Below, in pieces: positions 11,251 to 23,116 of a stretch of DNA of 64,000 nucleotides; the stretch's first letter is position 1, and every line of letters begins with the position of its first letter. Both the position numbers and the translations under genes were made by a program. Under the pieces are notes generated by a model. It did no database searches, was not told the DNA's origin, and worked only from the letters and a program-made list of their open reading frames with translations. The stretch is from Stromatinia cepivora (lineage: Eukaryota; Ascomycota; Leotiomycetes; Helotiales; Sclerotiniaceae). The stretch spans positions 2,108,001 through 2,172,000 of the forward strand of contig RCTD01000005.1 in NCBI GenBank assembly GCA_014898415.1, written 5' to 3'.

Positions 11251-11946
11251 CTGTAAGAGAAAAATGTTAGCCATCCGTTAAGTAAAGTTTGGTGGAAAAT
11301 GAAGGTAATGCGCAAGATGGACCAACTTGGTGTTGCTCGGAGCCAAAGAACTCTTTGAAGTGAAATCAAAAAGTAGATTGAGACACGAGAAATAAATCAA
11401 AGGACTCAAGAAGTCAAGCTGATAAGCAAGACTACAAAAGGGCGCGCGAAAAGGGAGATGAATGGGAAGAGTAGAGAAAAGAAAACGAGAGGAAAACTTT
11501 GTAGTTGTGAGGAAAGGGTGGTCCTTGCTGTTTGGGTTGGGAGGAAACACTTAAATAGCGGGCGGGGTTCAACTCAAGTGAATTGGCTGCCAATCAAGAA
11601 AGTGCGACTTTTATCCCAAGGCGATCTAACTGCCTCTTCAAAAGGGAATGCGCACTTAAGAGATCGTCGATCGCATTGATGTAAGAAGACAATCACAACC
11701 AGTCAAAAGTGGCTTTGAAGTGTGCTTTTCATGTGAAAGAAGGAAGGAGATGGTAATTTGTTTTTCAAAATAACATTTTGAAGAATGGAGAGACAGATGC
11801 TCGCGATGAAAAAGATACATGCTTTAATGTGTATAAGGTGTGATAAAAGGAGGGAATATGTAAAGAACTTGAACGTGTTTTGAAAACGCGATATGAAAAT
11901 TTGATGCTTGAAGAAAGGAATTTCGGGACAGGATGGTTTTACTTAC
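11251..11946 (-). other. Probable long 5'-UTR intron of the zinc-knuckle gene
   Basis: Reading minus, a good donor (GATCT|GTAAGTAAAA at 11946) and a pyrimidine-preceded acceptor (TTCTCTTACAG ending at 11251) lie upstream of the start codon at 11213. They would remove 696 bp of untranslated leader. This is suggested by splice-site quality only; no transcript evidence is available. Confidence 0.4.
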
Positions 11947-13807
11947 AGATCGAGGTAAAGAATATCAAATAAAAAGATCGCGAAGGACTCTACGATCTAA
12001 GTACTGATTTAAGAAGGAAAGATCTTGGTTGAATTACTTTTTATCGGGTAAAAAAAAGTATTCGAAGGAAGGTTGTTGTTGTTATTGTTGTGGGGAAAGA
12101 GGAAGAGGAAAGTGCGAGAAAAGCAGAGCAGAGCAGGTTGAGGTACTTTGCTTCAAAACGCGGCAAGACAGCAAGCGAATTCTTCAAATTTCTTCCAATC
12201 AGAAATTCAGGTAACTATTCAAAAGGAAGCTAAGTATAACATTTCACATTTTACTTGAATTTACTGTAATCAATGAGGACTACCAGGTAGAAATATACAT
12301 GGTGGTATATTCCGAGTTGACATTGTGATAAGATTATATCAGAAATCATAAAAATGAGATTCAGAAATGGTGTACCAAAGTCTTTGTGATCTCCTTCAGA
12401 ACTTGTAAGTAAGTCTACTTACTCTTTCGGCTCAAGAGCCAATGAGCATCTTGGTTAAATATATGATATATCTTCGACATACCACTTCACCAAGAATATT
12501 TCTTAGCACTTGCATTTCAATTGTCCTAAGACATAAGAACCCTAGTAACTCTTACTTCTACTCCTCATCATCCCATTGCTTCGCGGGCCTGCCCATGTCC
12601 CAAACATGATCAAGGTTCTAAAAAGAGTGGTGGGCAGAGAGGCAAGAAGAATAAGAAATACTGTTAGGACAAGAGAGAAGAGTCGCCATGCTCTCAATTG
12701 AGGCAAGCATCTTCGACTTCTTAAAAGTAGATATGTCAAGTGGAAGGGATCTGTTACCTATGAAGATGAGATCTCCAAATCGACGCCTTATTACGCTGCA
12801 TTTCAAGACCACCAACTGAGCTCTCAGAGGGCTTACTGGTCGTAGATGTCTGATGTCTTTGAGGTTTCCAAGTAGCTCATACTGGTGATCTGCTGTACCT
12901 CAAAGCCCCGCTCAGCCCATCAATAAGACAACTGCAATGGTAGAAAAGGAGATATGGCAAGTTTCAAGCACCACCTCCCCCTTTCTGCCCTGTATAAACT
13001 AGTCAAAACTGACAATTCTTCTGACAAAATTCGTAATGATTCCTTTCGTCGCTATAATATCATCTTGCTTGGCTAAACTAGACGTCTTAAGCTCCATCAG
13101 TATGACTGACTGATCCTCCGCACCTCAATCTGACCACAACCATAAGACTTACCACGGAGAACATGGCGACAAGTTGCCAATGTACTTCGGCAACCACTCC
13201 AGTTTTTGATCTAGAAAATTAAGAATGGTCTAAGATGTTATACAGCAATTTTCCTTCAACAAAAGTCCATCATGGTGACTCGGAAGCAGTTGTTCGGTCT
13301 AGATTAGCAGCATTGATGTCTACAAAAGACAAATGTGAGGTTTGCAACCAATTTCCACGCCGTCAAAAGATGTATGGAGCTCATGACTGAAATTAGCCAC
13401 GTTTTATCTTACATCAGCTAGTTTTACGGTAGTCGGGCATATTCATCCGAACTAAGTCTTCTTACATTACGGCTAAAGGAGAAGCTCAACCAACACCAAC
13501 ATCTTATAACATTGTGATATGATCGAAATGACATCAACCATTCATTCATCACTGATGTTTTCGATCCATCCCACTCTTGGGGCAGTGATAAGAGATTATA
13601 CCTGGGTAAGTTTTGAGTGAGAAATGATAGCCCCGCTTTAAAATACCCCCGCTATATCACGACATTCGTTCCCAAGCCAAGGGTAAATATCTTTTTGCAA
13701 GTTGAACTCTGTTTTTCCTCCTCTTTGAAGTATTTTCAAAAATCTCTCAATTCCTCTTCTTCTCTCGCAATTTCTATTTCCCGAAAATAACACAATCACC
13801 CCTCAAA
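11947..13807. other. Intergenic region, divergent promoters
   Basis: Upstream space of the zinc-knuckle gene (-) and the aldo-keto reductase (+). It includes a C-rich CCCCGCTTTAAAATACCCCC stretch about 170 bp before the reductase start that could hold stress-type CCCCT/AGGGG elements. Short open frames at 12542-12815 have no recognisable motif. I see no convincing gene in this 1.8 kb. Confidence 0.55.
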
Positions 13808-15027
13808 ATGGTGCCAGTTCCAGAAGATCTCCCAGAGATGGAATATAGATACCTAGGCCCATCTGGTCTCCAGGTATCCGCCATCTCTCTCGGTGGCTGG
13901 CTTACGTATGGTGGCCATGTTGAAAATGGTATAGTTTCCATCTTCTTTGGGTCAATTGCAGGATTAACATACATTAGAAAACACATTCGCATGCATGAAA
14001 GCTGCCTATGATGCTGGAATCAATTTCTTCGATTGCGCCGAGGGTTACGCAGGTGGAGAATCCGAAAGGGTGATGGGTGAAGCCATCAAGAAATTTGGCT
14101 GGAAAAGAAATGATCTGGTTATCTCTACAAAAGTAAATAAGTCTCACCCCACATCCCTACATCTTCACCACATACACTAACGAAATGCAAAATAGATATA
14201 CTGGGGTCAAGCTAACGGCGAGAAAATCGCCAACAACCTTGGTCTCTCCCGTAAACGTATCATCGAAGGTACCCATCTCGCTCTCAAACGTCTTCAACTC
14301 GACTATGTAGATCTCATCTATGCCCACCGACCCGACCGCGCTTGTCCGATGGAAGAAACCGTCCGAGCATTCAACCATCTCATCAATACCGGTAAAGCAT
14401 TCTACTGGGGAACCTCCGAAGTAAGCCCCACTGATCACCTCCCCATTCCCATCCCCATAAACTAACCCCCACCACCATTAGTGGACAGCCGCCGAAATTG
14501 CCTCCGCCCACGCCGTTGCCCAGCGCCTCAACCTCATCGCCCCCCTAATGGAACAACCCCAATACAACCTCCTCGCCCGACAAAAAGTCGAAGGCGAATT
14601 CCTCCCCCTGTACGACCAATTCGGCCTCGGCCTAACTACCTTCTCCCCCCTCAAATTCGGCTTCCTAACCGGAAAATACAATTCCGGCATCCCGCCCGAC
14701 TCCCGTCTCGGAACCTCTCAAGACAACTTCGCCGCACGCATGAAAGCCAAAAGCGGCGACAATTCCTGGCGAGCGGATATTGCCGCCGTGGAAAAACTCA
14801 TGCCGGTCGCGGAGAAATTGGGTATTAGTATGGCGAACTTGGCCATGAGTTGGGTGTTGAAGAATGAGAGGGTTAGTAGTGCGATTACCGGGGCTAGTAA
14901 ACCAGAGCAGGTGTTTGAGAGTGTGAGGGCCTTGAAGATTAGAGAGAAATTGACTCCGGAGATTATGAAGGAGATTGATGAGATTTTGGAGAATAAACCC
15001 GAGCCGTTGCAGAAGAGGTATGTTTAG
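13808..15027 (+). CDS. Aldo-keto reductase, voltage-gated K+ channel beta-subunit type (AKR6-like)
   Basis: Four exons (13808-13928, 13978-14132, 14196-14420, 14482-15027; introns 49, 63 and 61 bp) give 348 residues, the normal size. The protein is an NADPH-dependent oxidoreductase with a TIM-barrel fold. The catalytic tetrad is visible: Asp and Tyr in [12 protein letters not shown], Lys in LVISTK, His in YAHRPD. It also has [58 protein letters not shown] and [11 protein letters not shown], all closest to Kv-beta / fungal AKR6 proteins. The physiological substrate cannot be read from sequence. The start ATG follows a C/A-rich leader and precedes the expected Y-R-Y-L-G-x-S-G-L-x-V-S opening. 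Confidence 0.92.
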
Positions 15028-15479
15028 ACTTTGGATGGGAAGGCTAAGCTGGTGGGAAGGTATAGAGGTAACATAGATGGTGGTGAGCATTCGAAAATGC
15101 TAGATAGCGATGTCTTATATATACTAGACGTCCTCGTGATTTTCCTACGTATACAAAGCAAATTAGGGATAGCAACTAATGAAATCAAGAAGATTTAGGG
15201 TATTGTCTGTTTCATGTGTCGTTTGACATCAGTACCAAAAACTACCTAAATATGTGCAAGAAGGTACAAATAAACTTAGCAAGATAGCTTCTCCATTTGG
15301 ACTCCAGATTGCATCGCATCTTTTCATGATCCGCTCTCCGCTTTCACATCCTCCAAATACAATAATACAGATTCGACAATCATACAACACCAAAATCTGT
15401 CTTGCAAATATCATCTCCTCTCCTCGCCATCCTCTAATATGTATCAAAATTCTTCTTCGAGATCCACCCACCCATGCAT
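15028..15479. other. Convergent 3' flanks
   Basis: Short intergenic stretch between the stops of the aldo-keto reductase (+) and RFC1 (-). No further feature recognised. Confidence 0.6.
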
Positions 15480-18400
15480 TTATTTCTTTCCCTTCTTCGT
15501 ACTAGCACTTGCTTTCTTCTTTTTCTTTGGAATCTCTTCTTCCTCTTCCTCGTCATCAATCATACTATCATCCTCATTACTCTTGGCCTTCTTCTTCGCT
15601 GGCTTTTTGGCCGGCTTCTTCTTAGGTTGCTTAATATATTTATCCTTCTTCAAATCGGCCTCTTCGTCATCATCAACTGGTTCTGAGATTACTTCGCCTT
15701 CATCTTCCTCCTCGAATGCTTCTTCCAGATCTGGTTTCGCGGCGGCGACTTTGGTGGGTTGGAAGACGTTGCTTGCTTTCATAAAGGGAACAGGGTGGGA
15801 GCGTGCGTTATAGCTTTGATTTGTTAGTGTTGTTACATTTGGAAAAGAATATTAGGGAACTTACGATCTTGTGAAATTGGCTTTTGTTTGGGTTTCCAAT
15901 TTGACACTTTCCATGTCTTGTTCTCCAACACCGAGTTCGAAAATATAGTCCCAATCCTCCCTAGTTAAGAAATAGCTATCCATGAGATCAATGACATCTT
16001 CCACGGAATCCCTACCCTCAACTTCAAGTCGACGAATGAGTTTATCCCAGAGAACTGGTAGATATTGTTGACGAATTTCATGACGATCTCCAGAAGACCG
16101 CAGTCGCATGTGCGATTGAATTTCCTTCACATATCGAGAGAGTTTTCCGTACTTGCTATTATTACCAAGCCAAGATGTAAAGTTGGTTCTTCCGGTCATT
16201 GAACCAGATATAAAGCTTGCTGGTCGAACTGTACTGAAGACTGCGTGCGTAGGCATAAGAGACCATTGTTGTTGGGATCCGTGAATCATTCGATCAACTA
16301 GATCACCATCGCTGATACTCTCTGCGGCTTGGTCTACGAGTTGTAACACCTTTAGCTTGTGCTCTCTGGGTGTATCTGCACTATTAGCTAATTGCGGTTT
16401 GGTGTTTAGGTAGTTTTCCTGAATCATCAGCGGTGTGAACTCGTGGTCATTGAAGTACAGCTCAATCTTATCGTTCAAGGTAGATTTGCTAGTAGGAGCA
16501 AACATATGTCCGCCAAGAAGCTGATGGGTTATGTCCCATGGCTTGAGAACAACATGCTTTTCCCATGCCTTTGACATTTCCTTCCCCTGGTCGAAATCCA
16601 TGGCTGTTTGATCAAGCTTAACAGTGGATATCATGTTAATGATTTGCCTGATATCCTTGTTGCTTCCTTCAATGAGAGCATCGATGACTTGAACAGGCAG
16701 TTTTATGCCTTCTCGATGACAGATAGTAGCGATACGTGAACGAACCATATCAACGGTAGGTCTTTTGAATGGCATATCGAATGTCACAAAATCGAATGGC
16801 TTCATTTTCGGAAGCCTGCGGTCGTTACAGATCAATATCATGGGAATATCGGTGGTTTTGCAGATTTTCGCGAGAGCTCCCACACCACCTCGATCTCCAG
16901 ATGACATACCATCGACTTCATCCATGATTAGGACTATCTTCTTCTTAGTCTTATCGACATTCTTCCCATCGCCTGCGAAGTAACCCAGAACCGAGGTATT
17001 GTTCAGTACTTCACTCAACCCAGTTTCAACAAGTTTCTTGCTTCTGACATCACTAGCGTTTCTCTCCAGAATATCATATCCAGCGAGTTTGGCAGCCAAA
17101 TGTGCCGCAGTGGTTTTTCCGATACCGGGTGGACCATGGATAATAATGGCTCTGTAGCCTCCGAGTCCATCTGCACCTCTCTTCTGGAAATTGTACTTGT
17201 GAGCATTTGGCCAACCCTTAAGCCAAGACTGAATCTTCTCAACTTGACCTTTGTTGCCACAGATTTGATTCATTTGCGTTGGCGCATATTTAGTGGTCCA
17301 CAATTGTGATGAAGTTGGCACTACCGCCTTGCGGGGAGCTGCTGGTATAGAAGATTTTCCTTTTGCTGCAGCAAGCCTTTGAGCTTCCTTCTCCGCTTTC
17401 TCCGCTTCTGCAGCTTTTCTTCGCTCCTCTCTGTCCATCTCTGCGGCGTCCTCTAGAATCTTCCTCTCTTCAGCTGCTTTCTTCTCGTTATTCTTCTCCG
17501 CGGCCTTGCCGTCGCCACCGTTAGGAGGCATGGCTCTAATAATTGCGAAGAGTCCTTCTTCATCAATGGTTCTGATTTTCAAGTCTTTTATCTTTCTGAG
17601 TTTACTCGGGCCAGCATCAGTTCCAAGTACAACATAACTTGTTTTGCCACTTGGCGCACCAGTGATTTTACCCCCATACCGCTTGACGAGCTCAATTCCC
17701 TCATCTCTTGAGATTGTGTTGAGTACTCCAGTGAAAACGAATGTCAAACCTGCCAAACAATTCTCTGCACCTTCAGGAATTTCCGCACAACCTGCAGCCG
17801 GCGGAGCGGCAGAATTACCACCTCCACCACCGCGCCAATCAAATTTGACACTGTCATCTTTCGGTGGAGGGGTTGGGGCTCGAACGGTTGGAATGCTGTC
17901 CAGAATCGCCTGTATACTCGAGCTCTCTGGAGCAGCTGCTTTCTTTGGGGGAGCACGAGGTTTCTTTGCTGGAGGAGGCTTTGAGCTTTTGCTTTTGGTG
18001 GACTTTTTAGGTGGAACATCCTCCTCGTCATCGGATTCCAAATCAATAGATTTACGCTTCTTGCCATTCGCAGCAGACTTCTTTCCGGGCTTTTCAATTA
18101 TCATCATATCGTCATCCTCATCATCATCAGGCACAATAAAAACGTCGTCGTCGCTCACATCCTTCATTTCAACATCTTTGTCCTGTTTGGCTGGTGCAGG
18201 CTTCGACTTCGACACAACTCTCTTGGGTTTTGGTAGCACCTCGTCATCGCTATCATCTTCGACATAACCATCATCCCTGCGCTTGCCTGCCTTTTTCACA
18301 TCTGCTGCAAATATATCATCGTCCTCATCGAAGTCATCCTCGTCTTTAATTTCTTGATAGGTTGTGGGTGTCTTCTTTTGAGCAGATGATCGACCATTCG

Positions 18401-18876
18401 TCTCGGGTGGTGGTTGTTTTGCTTTGATAGGGGTTGATTTTGCCGGTTTGGCCTTAGGTTTACTGCTCGAAGCAAAGAAGTCATCCGCGGTTGTTTCCTT
18501 TCCTTCAGGCTCTTCATTTTTTCTAAATTGCTAGGTTAACAATGCAGAAGAGGAAAAAAATTGGGCAAATCATACATTGATTTTTTAGGCGCAGCTCTTT
18601 TCGGCTCGGGCTTTTTTGTCCTGGGGGACTTTAGTATGTGCTGCGCAGGATTATTTGGTAATTCATACACTGGTTCTTCATCATCATCGCTATCTTCGAT
18701 GATTTTACGACTTTCTAGATCCAATGAGTATGATGCGACAAACCAAGCTGCCTGACAAACTTACTGCTCTTCTTTTTCTTGGAATCTTCCTCCTTCTTGT
18801 TCTCCTTCCCTCGAATAGGTGTAGAGGTAGAGGTTCCAGGTTTACCTCCAAAGAAGCTTCTAATATCCGCAGGCAT
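15480..18876 (-). CDS. rfc1: Replication factor C large subunit
   Basis: Four exons (18765-18876, 18576-18714, 15865-18522, 15480-15813) encode 1080 residues. This is the large subunit of the pentameric clamp loader that opens PCNA and places it on primed DNA. The start at 18876 gives MPADIRSFFGG, a PIP-box-like N-terminus usual for the family; an in-frame extension upstream is not needed. In order: a long acidic/basic linker, a BRCT domain at roughly 335-415 (CLAGLTFVFTGVLNTISRDEG), an AAA+ module with Walker A GPPGIGKTT and Walker B VLIMDEVDGM, and the RFC1 C-terminal domain ending YNARSHPVPFMKA plus an acidic/lysine-rich tail. It is divergent from the mitochondrial uL16 gene, 301 bp apart. 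Two in-frame acceptors 9 nt apart are possible for exon 3. Confidence 0.95.
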
Positions 18877-19177
18877 ACTGGGAGATGCAGAGGTAATTCT
18901 CTGTGAGAATACCACGAGTTCAATCAAAAAATAAATAGTTGATAGAAGCAATTGCAAGAAGAAAACGGTGTTGTGAAATTAGCTTGGATCTTTTTGATAA
19001 GGTTACCTACGGTACGAGAATACGCGACCCGACGCGGAAGTAACGCGTTGCCACTTTAGATTGATTTTCTACAAAAATGTTAAAGCCTCAAATCTTAGGT
19101 TCACATATTGAACATCGAATTTGAGGATCCAAGATTTCTCTCGAGTTGGTCGACAATAACGTCCATAGCCATCCACC
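18877..19177. promoter_or_regulatory. Shared divergent promoter of rfc1 and mitochondrial uL16
   Basis: Only 301 bp separate the two start codons. It contains ACGCG-like words (TACGCGACCCGACGCGGAAGTAACGCG at about 19021-19047). ACGCG is the core of yeast MluI cell-cycle boxes found before replication genes; the link to RFC1 regulation is inference. Confidence 0.5.
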
Positions 19178-20051
19178 ATGAAGCCTCAAAGTCTGCAGAG
19201 CTTCACGGCTCAATTCGGAAGGCTTTCATTAGCCTCCAACACAGCTCGACCTCTTGGTCCCATTCTAGCCCAAGCCTCAGCCTTCTCCACACCTTCGAAC
19301 CACACCTCCCCTCAGTCCCGCCGCCCGTTTTCTAGCACAGCCGTTAATTTGGGCAATTGGCTTCTGCCTACATTACCAGAAAAGAAGAGGTCGCGGAAGG
19401 GTAGACCTCGTGTGCCGACAGGAGGATCAGCCAGAGGTACGACTTTAGTTTGGGGTGAATATGGCTTAAGAATGTGCGATCATCATCGCCGTGTTAGTGC
19501 GCAGCAATTGAAGGTTGGAGAGGATGCTATTAAGGTCAGACTAAAGGGTATGAGATATCGATTATACAAGAGAGTTGCTGCTCAAATTGGTGTGTACAGC
19601 AGTGGTAATGAGGTAAGCATATGGACTAGGAATCTATTAAGATCATGAGGGTGGGAGTTTAATTGTTTGATAGGTTCGTCAAGGTAAAGGAAAGGGTTCC
19701 TTTGATCACTGGGCTTCGAGAATTGCTGTAAGCAAGATTATTTTCGAGTTGAAGGGAGATGTGCACGAACAGGTAGCAAGAGATGCATTTAGATTAGCAG
19801 GCAACAAGATGCCAGGTCAGTAACCACGATCTTCACTTCGTTCTCACATACTGATTTGAGTGATTTTAGGTCAATATGAGTTTGTCAAGAAGGGAGATCC
19901 TCCGGTTGTTGGAATTACGAAGCTAGATGGAATTACGATGGAGGAGTTAAAGAGACCAAGGAGAAAGATACCATTAGACTCGATACCTGTCGGTTCTACT
20001 GCAGAAACTACACCTTCTAGTGTGTCTACATTGACCTCACCGGATGCGTAG
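19178..20051 (+). CDS. MRPL16: Mitochondrial large-subunit ribosomal protein uL16m
   Basis: Three exons (19178-19612, 19674-19815, 19870-20051; introns 61 and 54 bp) encode 252 residues. The first ~60 residues are rich in Ser, Arg and Ala with few acids ([12 protein letters not shown]), typical of a mitochondrial import peptide. The L16/L10e core follows: [38 protein letters not shown], then [20 protein letters not shown] and the C-terminal [12 protein letters not shown]. It is part of the peptidyl-transferase side of the mitoribosome. It shares its promoter region with rfc1 and converges on tfb5. Confidence 0.93.
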
Positions 20052-20481
20052 AAGGAGGAAATGTAGATTGTATCATAGAATATATTGGCATTGCAGCCCG
20101 TAGACGAATGGAGATGTACAATATTACACTCCAGATCGCGACAAATGTGGGAGGGGCAGGCGTATGTGATTTTATGTAGTGGTCACAGTATTCCGTCTAT
20201 TCCATGCTATTCGGGAAAGTCGTTGTCGACTCTCTCAAGTACCAGATGGAGACAGTCAAAGCGTCTCAAATAACAATATCAATACATATTGGCCATCCGA
20301 GGCTTTTCCAAGGAAGAAGCCTATTACTTGTGAATTTCGTTGTGAAGTCAATGAAGCTTAATTTTTGATGCCATAAATACTCCATACCCGGAGGCTGAGA
20401 GCATGCCCCCCAATCCAACTATCTTGAACGCCATTGACCCCAATTTAACCCCAGTGCCTTGATCCCATGTGATTCTCTCCA
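20052..20481. other. Convergent 3' flanks of MRPL16 and tfb5
   Basis: 430 bp between two stop codons on opposite strands. No gene seen. Confidence 0.6.
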
Positions 20482-20951
20482 CTATTCAGACCCCGAATCA
20501 TCCAAAACCTGCGTCTCCTTAAGCGCCTAAAGATCCAAGTCAGTCACAACAAATTAACCATAAACATATAAGTAAGAATACATACATCTTCCAGACGCGC
20601 CTTCAACATCCCCAACATATTTTCTTTGATGACCAAAGTTTCATCATCTAAATCCTCGACGATATACGCATGCGATGAATCGGCATCTATTTTGACAATG
20701 ATGGATTTGATAGATGGATCGCATTCCACGAGGACACCTTGTGTTATGTTAGAAGAAGGTAGATGCATAACCCAAGAGACTTTCTACTAGACAAATGAAA
20801 TGCACACTTGTGACATTTGTCTATGTATTTTGTGAAGTGTTCCAGGATACTGGCTAGCACATTGTTGTTGGTCAAGGATTCAGGTTGTGGAGCCAGGGAA
20901 TTATATCGTGAAAATATCATAAATATACATACCTCTTATGGCTCGTGGCAT
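20482..20951 (-). CDS. tfb5: TFIIH subunit Tfb5 (TTDA/GTF2H5 homologue)
   Basis: Three exons (20933-20951, 20586-20737, 20482-20526) encode 71 residues, exactly the family's small size. The first exon is only 19 nt (MPRAIR plus one base), so a simple open-frame search would miss the true start. Signature sequence: GVLVECDPSIKSIIVKIDA, then YIVEDLDDETLVIKENM, and the C-terminus ALKETQVLDDSGSE. Tfb5 stabilises TFIIH and is needed for nucleotide-excision repair and transcription initiation. Intron 1 is 195 bp, longer than its neighbours, and intron 2 is 59 bp; both have consensus ends. Confidence 0.93.
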
Positions 20952-21960
20952 AATGAGTTTATAGATCGTTCCTCTTGTTTTGGCTTCTCAGGATGCCCAA
21001 GTCCTTATACTCTCGTGATTTTTATGTATTAAATTGATATGGAATTAAGTTATGTTATACCGCCTTTGTTCTGCCACTAGCGGAATGGTTCTGCCGAAGG
21101 CGGTATAAACATAGTTTATTTCAGGTTTCTAGACATTATTTGGTCCCATAAGGAAAATGTCTATATCTAAGTAGGTATCTATTCACAAAGCTTTGATTAA
21201 TTAGGTATCTAAATATATTGAGCTACTCGATTAAGAACTATATCTGCAAGCCAAGATGTCCTTTCTATGATGACATCGAAGGTGAAAGTCTCAGATTGTG
21301 CCGCCGCATCAGAGAAACTCAGGAGCCGATGTGATGTCTCGAGATCTGCCCACATGATGCTTTCATGAAATCGCAGATTCACCTAAAACCAAAGGCTGAA
21401 AACGTGATTTCGATTCAAGGAGATACAGAGGAAGACGGATGAATTCTTCGAAGGCTGTGAGCCGCGAATTATCATTACCCTTTGATAAACCCATTGCTTA
21501 GAGCTGTATTATCTCAGTTTCATGCTTTGAATGCCCTCGCAAATTTCCTCATCCGCATTGTAATATCTTATTATTTCCACACTGTCCCATTTTGTATCCT
21601 CAACTCACCAACTATACCCGCATTCTCCTCATCCCTTCCATCTGCCCGAGGTAAGGTGTATCGATAGTCCGCCAATACAGCCCAAAGGCCCAATTGAGCT
21701 GGATTAGCTAACCTTCCATGCTAGTATTGTGTGTGTATTGTGTCTTACCTCTTGTAGAAGAGTACGAGATACCAGCGATCTCAAGTCTTCTACCACAGTG
21801 TCCTGGGCTTGGAGGTCAGAGTTCTTGATTTTGTCGTCGATCCAAAGCGGGATCTTTTGTCCACCTGGCGATTGTAATCTGAATGCTTCGTCACATATAT
21901 ATATACAAATATTAACTTTGGGATATAGCAAGAGCCTGTTAGGAAATACGGTTGTAGCGA
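20952..21960. other. Intergenic region with one hairpin
   Basis: No gene recognised. Apart from the inverted repeat at 21051-21114 the sequence is unremarkable. A minus-strand open frame across 21704-22033 overlaps the broken gene that follows and shows no domain. Confidence 0.5.
21051..21114. repeat. Imperfect inverted repeat (hairpin), about 64 bp
   Basis: The left arm TATGTTATACCGCCTT pairs with the right arm AAGGCGGTATAAACATA with a single bulge. The loop carries two GTTCTGCC copies. It could be a tiny MITE relic or a transcript 3'-end structure; the sequence alone does not decide. Confidence 0.7.
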
Positions 21961-21979
21961 CAAGATGATTCAAAATTTC

Positions 21980-23116
21980 CAGGAGAACACTCGAAATGTT
22001 CAAATTGTGACAGAAATGCAGGCATGTGCACAACTACCGCCAATGCAGGCTTTGCCTACGATGGTGACATCATATGTCCTGTTGATGCTGAGATGCCTAA
22101 GTGCTCTGATAACAACTGCAAAGGCGACGTCAATCAGAGGTGCACTATAGACAACAAAGGATGTGAATGCAAGCCCGAACCAGATTGTCCCACTAGAGAC
22201 GAATTCGCTCTTTCGTGCAATGAGTGTGGAGGAAGTAGTGCTCCAATAACTAATGGAAACAATTTATGCAATGGGGTAAGATTTCACTGAAGTCTTTTTT
22301 ATTATCTGACTGACACTGCAAAAGTTGTCCGATTAAGGAGACAAATGGAGAAACTGCCAATGCATCTACATGCCAGACAAGGACATACCCGGCTACAAAC
22401 CTCAAATTGACTATGATCAGATCGCGGTCTGGTATGGTAGTCTGACTACATCTCTAGCTACAGGTCCAAACCTAGCTTCAACGCCTATGTGCCAAACTGG
22501 AAATGCCAATTCACTCCTTGAAAAAGACGCAAAGTCATCAGGACCTTGCTCAAGGCCAGATAATTGTTTGATAGTGCCTCAAGTTACGAAAATCGGCCTT
22601 CCTAGCAGCAGCTTACCAATACTGCTGGGTTGGGTGGACTTAGACTGCAAAACCTAAGACTGGTGATGACCGTAAGGATGGCATGCAAGCTGCGGATTAC
22701 GTCTGATTCGACACAAACAACATTGATCCGAGCACCAACCTCCCTGCATATTGCGCTACAGCTGCAGTGGGAAATCCATCGCAATGGTCTCCAGAATCAG
22801 CTTCCTTGTGCAAATCGAGCGCGGCGGGATCTTGGACAAATGGAGATAGTAAAATCATGGTGGCTGTTACTCCTAGCGAAGACCAGGCCGGCTGTAGCCC
22901 CATGGGTGATTACCGGCTTCCCCTCCAGCGCGATTGCGAGAAGATCCTTTGGAGTATTGCTCAGACATACAAGTTACGTTTGTTGCTAGGCTGTATAAAA
23001 AGAGTTAGCTTTACTTAGGTATAACTGATTCTGACTTTGCGCAAACTGGCGTATATTACCGAGATGCATCGGCCCAAGGATGCTATGACTGGTGGATTTG
23101 GGGTATTCGATCATGA
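21980..23116 (+). pseudogene. Broken gene for a cysteine-rich secreted-type protein
   Basis: Three frames carry protein-like sequence in one direction. First comes a Cys-rich part (CSNCDRNAGMC, CSDNNCKGD, CTIDNKGCECKPEPDC, then SCNECGG). After a possible intron near 22276-22330 follows WRNCQCIYMPDKDIPGY and a stretch ending near 22650. A third part contains AYCATAAVGNPSQW, a DCEKILWSI segment and the end QGCYDWWIWGIRS. The frame shifts near 22620, and an in-frame TGA interrupts ADYV/FDTNN at about 22700, where Trp would fit (TGG to TGA). I see no start codon with a signal peptide. The layout resembles cysteine-rich secreted fungal proteins but I cannot name the family. Confidence 0.5.

Noticed and set aside
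17644..18267. 207-codon plus-strand frame inside rfc1
   Set aside because: Antisense of the acidic/lysine-rich Rfc1 linker; Ser/Gly/Phe-rich shadow.
21704..22033. 109-codon minus-strand frame
   Set aside because: Overlaps the broken cysteine-rich gene on the other strand and has no recognised domain; kept open as unlikely.
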